Shown here piece by piece: positions 58,124 through 64,000 of a stretch of DNA of 64,000 nucleotides. Origin of the DNA: Agrococcus sp. ARC_14 (GTDB lineage Bacteria; Actinomycetota; Actinomycetes; Actinomycetales; Microbacteriaceae); the NCBI RefSeq assembly GCF_022436485.1, contig NZ_JAKUDO010000002.1:124001-188000 (forward strand), written 5' to 3'. The number at the start of each line of letters is the position of its first letter. Positions within the stretch are counted from its first letter, which is position 1. Made by a program: the position numbers and the translations under genes. The notes beneath the pieces were generated by a model. That model had not been told where the DNA came from. It saw nothing but the letters and a program-made list of their open reading frames with translations, and searched no databases.

Positions 58124-59650
58124 ATGCGCCTCGCCAACGCCCGACTGCTCGTCGGCTCACCCTCCGACTCGCCCCTGGTCGACCTCGACATCGTCGACGG
58201 CGAGATCGAGCGTGTGAGCCCTGCCGGCTCCACGGCTTCGGCGGGGCAGCGGCACGACCTCGAGGGCGCGACGGTCGTCCCCGGCCTCTGGGACGAGCAC
58301 ACGCACCTGGGTCAGTGGGCTCGCCACCGCACGCGCCCGAGCGTGCTCGACGCCGAGAGCGCCGAGGACGTCGCCGCCAGCGCCGGAGCCGCAGCGGGCG
58401 CGCACACAGGCGCCGACCCGCTCGTGCTGGTCGGCATGCGCGACGCCCTGTGGCCCGCGCCGCCCACGCGCGAGCTGCTCGACGCCGCCACCGGCGCCAC
58501 GCCGACGCTGATCGTCTCGAGCGACGTGCACTGCTCATGGCCGAACTCCGCGATGCTCGCGCGCCTCGGCCTGCGCCTCGACGGACCGCTGCTGCGCGAG
58601 GATGCAGCGTTCGACGCCCTGCAGGCAGTCGAGGGGATGCTCGACGCCGACACGCTCGACCGTCACGTCGTCGACGCGCTGGCGTCGGCCGCGGCGCGCG
58701 GCGTCGCAGGGGTGGTCGATCTCGAGTTCGACGATGCCGTCGGTGCCTGGCTGCGCCCTGGGCGCGCAACCCCCACCCGCGTGGAGGTCGGGATCTACCA
58801 GAAGGATCTCGAGCTCGCCGCGGATCGCGGCCTGCGCACGGGAGATCGCATCGCCGGCACCGCGCACGTCGGCAGGCTCAAGGTGATCACCGACGGCTCG
58901 CTCGGCACCCGCACGGCCTGGACGACCCATCCGTACGACGACGGAGCGGGCCGCGCCGGCGTGGGCGTGCGCAACGTCGATGACGCCGACCTCGACCGGC
59001 TGCTCGCCAGGGCGGGGCAGCTCGGGCTCGGTGCCGCCGTGCACGCGATCGGTGATGCCGCCGTCAGCGCGGCGATCGATGCGTTCGAGCGCGCCGCGCG
59101 AGGTGGCGCTGGCAAGGGTGGCCGCGAGCTGCCGGGCGCTCGCGCCATGGCCGGGGACCGCATCGAGCACGCGCAGCTCGTCGCGGCCGCCGACATCCCG
59201 CGCATGGCGCGGCTCGGCCTCGTCGCCTCGGTGCAGCCGGAGCACGCCCTCGACGACCGTGAGCTCACCGCCTCGCTCTGGAGCGATCGGGCCGGCGACG
59301 CCTTCCGCATCCGCTCGCTGCTCGACGCCGGCGTGCCTGTCGTGCTCGGCTCCGACGCGCCGGTCACGCCGCTCGACCCGTGGCGCGCGATCGCCACCGC
59401 CGTCACGCGCACGCGCGGCGACGAGCAGCCGTGGCAGCCGGAGGAGGCGATCTCGATCGAGCAGGCGATCGCGGCCTCGGCCCGCACTCGCATCGCCGCG
59501 GGTGAGCCTGCCGATCTCGTGGTGCTGGCGGATGCGCTGCCGTCTGCCGACGACGTCGCGCGCGACCCGAACGGGTCGGCGGAGCGCCTCCGCGCGACGG
59601 CGGTCACCGCCACCCTCATCGCTGGCGAGCTGGTGCACGGCTCGCTCTGA
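58124..59650 (+). CDS. YtcJ-like amidohydrolase
   Basis: A 508-residue protein of the Amidohydro_3 group. Metal ligands include VVPGLWDEHTHLGQW near residue 50, later KVITDGSLGTRTAW, AVHAIGDAAVSAAIDAF, GDRIEHAQLV and the final Asp in VVLGSDAPVTPLDPW. It hydrolyses a C-N bond in an unknown substrate. TAGCGT lies 6 nt before the ATG, which indicates leaderless translation. It is followed by a repeat-rich gap of 361 nt. Confidence 0.9.
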   Translation: MRLANARLLVGSPSDSPLVDLDIVDGEIERVSPAGSTASAGQRHDLEGATVVPGLWDEHTHLGQWARHRTRPSVLDAESAEDVAASAGAAAGAHTGADPLVLVGMRDALWPAPPTRELLDAATGATPTLIVSSDVHCSWPNSAMLARLGLRLDGPLLREDAAFDALQAVEGMLDADTLDRHVVDALASAAARGVAGVVDLEFDDAVGAWLRPGRATPTRVEVGIYQKDLELAADRGLRTGDRIAGTAHVGRLKVITDGSLGTRTAWTTHPYDDGAGRAGVGVRNVDDADLDRLLARAGQLGLGAAVHAIGDAAVSAAIDAFERAARGGAGKGGRELPGARAMAGDRIEHAQLVAAADIPRMARLGLVASVQPEHALDDRELTASLWSDRAGDAFRIRSLLDAGVPVVLGSDAPVTPLDPWRAIATAVTRTRGDEQPWQPEEAISIEQAIAASARTRIAAGEPADLVVLADALPSADDVARDPNGSAERLRATAVTATLIAGELVHGSL

Positions 59651-59670
59651 CCCTTCGGCGCGGCGTGCGC

Positions 59671-59754
59671 CTTCGACGCGCACCGGCTCAGGGCCTCGCT
59701 TCGGCGCGCACCGGCTCAGGGCCTCCCTTCGGCGCGCACCGGCTCAGGAACCGG
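59671..59754. repeat. Three tandem 28-bp repeats
   Basis: Units at 59671-59698, 59699-59726 and 59727-59754 share CTTCGRCGCGCACCGGCTCAGG. The first two continue GCCTC and differ from each other at two positions; the third diverges at its last eight bases. No coding sense is apparent. Confidence 0.85.
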
Positions 59755-59780
59755 AGGCCGCCGCCCGCAGGCCACCCGTC

Positions 59781-59825
59781 GGTCGAGGAGGCCGCCGCCC
59801 GCAGGGCGGCTGCCGTCACGAGACC
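59781..59825 (+). repeat. Copy of the dispersed palindromic element
   Basis: It runs from GGTCGAGGAGGCC through a GCCGCCCGCAGGGCGGC hairpin core to CGTCACGAGACC. A partial copy (GGAGGCCGCCGCCCGCAGG) precedes it at 59753-59771. With the tandem repeats it fills the 59651-60011 gap. Confidence 0.8.
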
Positions 59826-59862
59826 CCTGACCTGCGAAGCCCGACAGCAGATCCGGCAGTCT

Positions 59863-59881
59863 GTTGTGTCGAGCGCACAAC
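59863..59881. promoter_or_regulatory. Candidate operator upstream of the acyl-CoA oxidase-like gene
   Basis: GTTGTG (59863-59868) and CACAAC (59876-59881) form an inverted repeat with a 7-nt centre, 130 nt before the gene start. A TACCGT -10-like box follows at 59953-59958. It could bind a TetR or GntR-type regulator of fatty-acid genes. Confidence 0.35.
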
Positions 59882-60011
59882 CGCGGTGCACGACCGCGCG
59901 GCACCGATTGTGCCCTGGATCAAGGCCTGGCGCGCCGCACCGGCCCCGCGCCTACCGTGGTGGTGCGCCCGCCGCAGGCGCCGCATCCGCACGTCAGTCC
60001 GAGGGGGAACC

Positions 60012-62225
60012 ATGGCCGAGACGAACCGCAGCCGCCGACAGCGCAGCGAGCAGCCGCGCCAGCACGGGAAGGTCGATGTCGACTGGCTCGGCCGCGACCT
60101 GCGCGGCACCTGGGGTGAGCGCAGGCTGGCCGCGCGCGAGAAGGTCGCCGACCCGCGCTACCAGCGCATCGACGACCTGACGATGGCCGACCACCGCGCC
60201 CGTGCGCTCGAGCAGATGCAGCTGCTCGTCGACGACGGCGCCGTGCTCGCCGCGTTCCCGAAGCGCCTCGGGGGCGAGGACGATCACGGTGGCAACATCG
60301 CGGGCTTCGAGGAGCTCGTGCTTGCCGACCCCAGCCTGCAGATCAAGTCGGGCGTGCAGTTCGGCCTCTTCGGTGCCGCGGTGCTGCACCTGGGCACGGC
60401 CCACCACCACGACGCCTTCCTGCCGTCGATCATGCGCCTCGAGGTGCCCGGCGCCTTCGCCATGACCGAGACCGGCCATGGCTCCGATGTCGCCTCCATC
60501 GGCACCACCGCGACCTACGACGAGCAGGCCGAGGAGTTCGTCATCCACACCCCGTTCCGCGGCGCCTGGAAGGACTACCTCGGCAACGCCGCGCTGCACG
60601 GCAAGCACGCGGTCGTCTTCGCCAAGCTCATCACGAAGGGCATCGACCACGGTGTGCACGCCTTCTACGTGCCCATCCGCGACGAGGCCGGCGAGTTCCT
60701 GCCGGGCGTCGGCGGCGAGGACGACGGCTACAAGGGCGGCCTCAACGGCATCGACAACGGCCGCCTGCACTTCACGAACGTTCGGGTGCCGCGCACCAAC
60801 CTGCTCAACCGCTACGGAGACGTCGCAGCCGACGGCACCTACTCGAGCCCGATCGCCAGCCCCGGCCGCCGCTTCTTCACGATGATCGGCACGCTCGTGC
60901 AGGGTCGCGTCTCGCTCGACGGCGCCGCAGCGGTCGCCCAGCAGGCGGCACTCGCGATCGCGATCCGCTACGGCTCCGAGCGCCGCCAGTTCAACGCCTC
61001 GAGCGACACGCAGGAGGAGGTGCTGCTCGACTACCGTCGCCACCAGCGCCGCCTCTTCACGCGGCTCGCGAAGGCCTACGCGCAGACCTACGCCCACGAG
61101 CGCCTGCTCGTGAAGTTCCACGGCGTCTTCTCCGGCCGCACCGACACACCCGAGGAGCGCGAGGATCTCGAGACGCTCGCCGCCGGCCTCAAGGCGCTCT
61201 CCACCTGGCAGGCGCTCGACACACTGCAGGAGGCCCGCGAGGCCTGTGGCGGCGCCGGCTTCCTGGGCGAGAACCGCATCGTGCAGCTGCGCGCCGACCT
61301 CGACATCTACGTCACCTTCGAGGGTGACAACACCGTGCTGCTGCAACTGGTCGGCAAGCGGCTGCTGGGCGACTTCGCCAAGCAGTTCAAGGGTGCGTCG
61401 AAGGGCGACATCGCCCGCTTCGCCGCCGACCAGTTCTTCGAGCGCGCCTCCACGCTGGTGGGCCTGCGCACGCTCACGCAGGATGTGCGCGACCTCGGCA
61501 ACGTGAAGAAGTCGTCCATCGCCCTGCGCGACGACGACTTCCAGCGCGACCTGCTCGAGGACCGCGTCGAGACGATGGTCGCCGACATCGCCGGCCGGCT
61601 GCGCCACGCGCCGAAGGAGCAGGCGAAGGCTGCCGCCGCGTTCAACAACGAGCAGCACCAGCTGATCGAAGCCGCTCGCGCCTGGGTCGAGCTGCAGCAT
61701 TACGACGCGCTGGCAGCGGCGGTCGAGCGCAGCCCCGAGGCGACCAAGAAGGTGCTCACCCACCTGCGCGACCTCTTCGCACTGACGATCATCGAGGAGC
61801 ACGCTGCGTGGCACCTCGAGAACGGCCGTCTCTCCGGTGCTCGCTCGCTCGCCGTCACCTCGACGATCGAGCGCCTGCTCGCGAAGCTGCGCCCGCACGC
61901 GCTCGACCTGGTCGCGGCGTTCGGCCTCGGCGACGAGCACCTGCGCGCACACATCGCCACCGGCGCAGAGGGCAAGCGCCAGGCAGAGGCGCAGGCCCAC
62001 TACGACGGCATGCGCGCGGCCGGCACGCTGCCCACGCAGGAGAAGAGGGCGAAGGGCTCCAACCCCGAGGCGCAGCCGATCACGGTCGCGGGCGCCGCGC
62101 CCGTGCCGCCCGCAGACATCCTCGGCGACTCGGTCGCTTCGGCGCCCTCGGCTGCCTCGGCCCCCTCAGCGGAGTCGGCGGATGCGGCTGACGCCAGTGA
62201 GGGCGCGGAAGTCCCGGCGCGCTGA
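60012..62225 (+). CDS. Acyl-CoA oxidase/dehydrogenase of the large (ACOX-like) type
   Basis: A 737-residue protein, longer than ordinary acyl-CoA dehydrogenases. Typical sequence includes GVQFGLFGAAVLHLGTAHHHDAFLP, GAFAMTETGHGSDVASIGTTATYD, RHQRRLFTRLAKAYAQ and [43 protein letters not shown]. The catalytic Glu lies in FEGDN. The 250-residue C-terminal helical half is that of acyl-CoA oxidases, so it may pass electrons to oxygen rather than ETF; this is inference. The C-terminal 45 residues are Ala/Ser-rich. GAGGGGG lies before the ATG. A strong terminator follows. Confidence 0.9.
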   Translation: MAETNRSRRQRSEQPRQHGKVDVDWLGRDLRGTWGERRLAAREKVADPRYQRIDDLTMADHRARALEQMQLLVDDGAVLAAFPKRLGGEDDHGGNIAGFEELVLADPSLQIKSGVQFGLFGAAVLHLGTAHHHDAFLPSIMRLEVPGAFAMTETGHGSDVASIGTTATYDEQAEEFVIHTPFRGAWKDYLGNAALHGKHAVVFAKLITKGIDHGVHAFYVPIRDEAGEFLPGVGGEDDGYKGGLNGIDNGRLHFTNVRVPRTNLLNRYGDVAADGTYSSPIASPGRRFFTMIGTLVQGRVSLDGAAAVAQQAALAIAIRYGSERRQFNASSDTQEEVLLDYRRHQRRLFTRLAKAYAQTYAHERLLVKFHGVFSGRTDTPEEREDLETLAAGLKALSTWQALDTLQEAREACGGAGFLGENRIVQLRADLDIYVTFEGDNTVLLQLVGKRLLGDFAKQFKGASKGDIARFAADQFFERASTLVGLRTLTQDVRDLGNVKKSSIALRDDDFQRDLLEDRVETMVADIAGRLRHAPKEQAKAAAAFNNEQHQLIEAARAWVELQHYDALAAAVERSPEATKKVLTHLRDLFALTIIEEHAAWHLENGRLSGARSLAVTSTIERLLAKLRPHALDLVAAFGLGDEHLRAHIATGAEGKRQAEAQAHYDGMRAAGTLPTQEKRAKGSNPEAQPITVAGAAPVPPADILGDSVASAPSAASAPSAESADAADASEGAEVPAR

Positions 62226-62242
62226 CGCCTCGCACAGCGCCC

Positions 62243-62279
62243 CAAGGAGCCCGGCCGCGGCGAGCAGCCGGGCTCCTTG
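62243..62279 (+). terminator. Strong 13-bp hairpin terminator
   Basis: CAAGGAGCCCGGC (62243-62255) pairs perfectly with GCCGGGCTCCTTG (62267-62279) across an 11-nt loop, 18 nt after the stop of the acyl-CoA oxidase-like gene. No long T-tract, as usual for this genome. Confidence 0.75.
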
Positions 62280-62300
62280 CATGCACAACCCATAGCCCGC

Positions 62301-62316
62301 ATGCCGCAAGCGGCAT
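62301..62316. promoter_or_regulatory. Palindromic operator candidate of the desaturase gene
   Basis: ATGCCGC-AA-GCGGCAT is a perfect 16-bp palindrome. It lies just upstream of TACGCCATACGCT, which can serve as the -10 region, and about 100 nt before the desaturase start. Position and symmetry suit a TetR-type regulator of membrane lipid desaturation. Confidence 0.5.
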
Positions 62317-62415
62317 TGCGTACGCCATACGCTAAGAAGCATCCGGGGTCCCGATCATGCAGGTCGACCGGCCCCCACCGGCTGGGAAGTCGCCGTCGAC
62401 CCCGAGGGGGACCTC

Positions 62416-63519
62416 TTGACCACGATGACCACCGCAGAGGTGACGCACGGTCCGTTGCGCACCACCATCAAGGCCTCTGAGCGATCAGAAGAGGATCGCC
62501 GCGCCGACTTCCGGGTCGTCGCGAAGGCCGTCCGCGACGCGGGCCTGCTCGAGCGCGCCGTCGGCTACTACGTGTGGATGATGGTCGCGCTGGGCGTTGC
62601 GCTCGTCGGCCTGCTCGTCGGCTCTGTGCTGCTGGGCGACAGCTGGTTCCAGCTGCTCATCGCCGGTGGTCTCGGCGTCGTGCTGACGCAGATCGCCTTC
62701 ATCGCGCATGAGGCCTCGCACCGCCAGGTGCTGAAGTCGGGCCCCGCGAACGACCGCCTGGGCCGCATCCTCGCCGCCGGCGTCGTCGGCATCAGCCACC
62801 AGTGGTGGATGACGAAGCACTCGCGCCACCACGCGAACCCGAACCAGATCGGTCGCGACCCCGACATCGAGGTCGACACCATCGCGTTCCTGCCGAGCGA
62901 CGCGAAGCAGGCTCGTGGCCTGGTGCGCTGGATCACGCGCCGTCAGGGCTGGCTGTTCTTCCCGCTGCTCACGCTCGAGGGCCTGAACCTGCACCAGCAC
63001 TCGATCCGCACGCTGCTCGAGCGCCGACCCGTGACCGGCCGTTGGATCGAGCTCGGCCTCATCACCGCCCGCTTTGCGGCCTACTTCACCTTCCTGCTGC
63101 TCGTCATGCCGCCGCTGATGGCGCTCGCCTTCCTCGGCGTGCAGATGGCTGTCTTCGGCATCGGCATGGGCGCATCGTTCGCCCCGAACCACAAGGGCAT
63201 GCCGACGGTCAGCCGCGACGCGAAGCTCGACTTCTTCACCAAGCAGGTGCGCACCTCCCGCAACGTCCGCGGCTGGGGCATGACCACGCTGCTGGGCGGC
63301 CTCAACTACCAGGTCGAGCACCACCTGTTCCCGAACATGGCTCGGCCGCACCTGCGCGCCGCGAGCGAGATCGTGCGAGCGCACTGCGCGACCCACAACA
63401 TCCCCTACGTGGAGACCGGACTGGTCGGCGCCTACGCAGCCGTCGTGCGGTATCTGAACCGCGTCGGCCTCGCCGCACGTGACCCCTTCGACTGCCCGAT
63501 GCTGGACATGCGTCGGTGA
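62416..63519 (+). CDS. Membrane fatty-acid desaturase
   Basis: A 367-residue protein with about four spans. The three histidine boxes of the di-iron site are HEASH (98-102), HSRHH (135-139, in TKHSRHHANPNQIGRDPD) and QVEHH near 300 (GGLNYQVEHHLFPNMARPHL). It introduces a double bond into acyl chains, probably acyl-CoA or lipid-bound, using electrons from a ferredoxin-type partner not seen here. TTG at 62416 is used because GAGGGGG lies 5 nt upstream; ATG at 62425 is an alternative. Its stop overlaps the acyltransferase start (GTGA). Confidence 0.95.
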   Translation: MTTMTTAEVTHGPLRTTIKASERSEEDRRADFRVVAKAVRDAGLLERAVGYYVWMMVALGVALVGLLVGSVLLGDSWFQLLIAGGLGVVLTQIAFIAHEASHRQVLKSGPANDRLGRILAAGVVGISHQWWMTKHSRHHANPNQIGRDPDIEVDTIAFLPSDAKQARGLVRWITRRQGWLFFPLLTLEGLNLHQHSIRTLLERRPVTGRWIELGLITARFAAYFTFLLLVMPPLMALAFLGVQMAVFGIGMGASFAPNHKGMPTVSRDAKLDFFTKQVRTSRNVRGWGMTTLLGGLNYQVEHHLFPNMARPHLRAASEIVRAHCATHNIPYVETGLVGAYAAVVRYLNRVGLAARDPFDCPMLDMRR

Positions 63520-64000
63520 CAGCGGGCGCGTCGCGGATGCCGGTCCGCCGGGCGCTCGCGCGGCTGCACTGGGTGCTGAGCCCATGGCAGCTGCAGCGCG
63601 AGCAGCCACCCTATGAGGGCCCGCGGCTGCTGATCGGTGCCCCGCACACGTCCAACCGCGACTTCGTGCTCATGCTCGCGATCTCGTGGGATGCGGGACT
63701 GGCGGTCAAGTGGCTCGGCAAGCGCGAGCTGTTCCAGGGCCCCTTCGGCCGGGTCATGCACTGGCTCGGCGGGATTCCCGTCGACCGCGACGACCCTGCA
63801 GGACTCGTCGAGCGCGTCATCGAGCTCACCCGCGCTGACCCGCGCGCCGCGATCGTCGTGACGCCCGACGGCACGCGCAGCTCGCGGCAGTGGCGGAGCG
63901 GCTTCTACCGCATCGCCTACGAGGCGGGCGTGCCCATCACGCTCGGCTTCGTCGACTCCACGACGGGCACGACCGGCCTCGGGCCGACCATCGAGCTCAC
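63516..64000 (+). CDS. PlsC-like 1-acylglycerol-3-phosphate acyltransferase, 3' end beyond window
   Basis: 161 codons are visible. The GTG start overlaps the desaturase stop by 4 nt, so the pair is translationally coupled. The acyltransferase motif I is APHTSNRDF (HxxxxD), motif II-like KWLGKRELFQGPFG, and motif III-like LGGIPVDRDD and VTPDGTRSS. These fit the PlsC/LPLAT family that transfers acyl groups to lysophosphatidate or a related acceptor at the membrane. Coupling with the desaturase suggests that modified acyl chains are put directly into phospholipid; this is inference. Confidence 0.85.
   Translation, partial: MTAGASRMPVRRALARLHWVLSPWQLQREQPPYEGPRLLIGAPHTSNRDFVLMLAISWDAGLAVKWLGKRELFQGPFGRVMHWLGGIPVDRDDPAGLVERVIELTRADPRAAIVVTPDGTRSSRQWRSGFYRIAYEAGVPITLGFVDSTTGTTGLGPTIEL

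Noticed and set aside
59651..60011. Short repeat array considered as a CRISPR
   Set aside because: The 28-bp units are directly adjacent with no spacers and there are no cas genes.

Overview
This 64 kb window is chromosomal DNA from a high-G+C actinobacterium, roughly 70% G+C by eye. A Microbacteriaceae-type organism is my best guess. The reasons are the codon bias, the many GTG starts, the abundance of leaderless promoters, a DUF222-HNH gene behind an actinobacterial SOS box, and a GGTCGAGGAG...GTCACGAGACC palindromic repeat that I associate with that family. There are no insertion sequences, phage genes, CRISPR arrays or rRNA. There is one tRNA (Gly, CCC). Almost everything looks like housekeeping or metabolic chromosome, so the interest lies in small genes, regulatory sites and repeats.

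Layout. 1-5.7 kb: SRPBCC/ArsR pair, a 51-residue protein coupled to a winged-helix regulator and an MFS exporter, a lipoprotein, a glutathione peroxidase and a membrane protein. 5.7-14.6 kb: a fatty-acid/branched acyl-CoA oxidation region, with SDR-acyl-CoA dehydrogenase facing acyl-CoA dehydrogenase-enoyl-CoA hydratase, then MarR, etfB, etfA and a cytochrome b561-like membrane protein that could take electrons from ETF. 14.6-18.5 kb: membrane protein, TauE/SafE-like permease, MarR-MFS operon and a secreted Pro/Ala-rich protein. 18.5-23.3 kb: a histidine kinase/response regulator pair enclosed by two paralogous APH-fold phosphotransferases. 23.4-27.1 kb: a tightly overlapping LLM monooxygenase-FMN reductase-MarR operon and an MFS protein. 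27.1-33.4 kb: PoxB-type pyruvate:quinone oxidoreductase, an MHS symporter, a uracil/xanthine permease, VanZ and SRPBCC proteins. 33.5-39.7 kb: UvrA-like ABC protein, monoacylglycerol-lipase-like hydrolase, lipoate ligase, TerC, a small GNAT, a DUF4870 protein and tRNA-Gly. 39.8-46.3 kb: small enzymes, a GNAT behind a possible leader peptide, an EamA exporter, an ABC exporter and YbaK. 46.4-52.9 kb: the trehalose-from-glycogen operon glgX-treY-treZ. 52.9-59.7 kb: membrane and hypothetical proteins, SOS-boxed DUF222-HNH, a GlxA-type regulator, two related single-span microproteins and a YtcJ-type amidohydrolase. 59.7-64 kb: a repeat-rich gap, acyl-CoA oxidase-like enzyme, fatty-acid desaturase and a PlsC-like acyltransferase running off the end.

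Two patterns run through the window. First, about 30 genes have a -10-like hexamer (mostly xAnnnT) placed exactly 6 or 7 nt before the start codon and no Shine-Dalgarno sequence, which is the signature of leaderless transcripts. This decided many starts here. Second, a 35-45 bp palindromic element lies in intergenic gaps but also in frame inside two genes: treZ and the cytochrome b gene. A third gene, a phosphotransferase, carries an unrelated pair of perfect hairpins in a segment its paralogue lacks.

Nothing here is an obvious complete new defence or mobile system. The strongest leads are the protein-coding palindromic repeats, the ETF/cytochrome-b module with its repeated RRGxPRxxGGEPWP motif, the SOS-controlled DUF222-HNH gene, the leader peptide with hairpin ahead of a GNAT gene, and the twin-phosphotransferase/two-component island.
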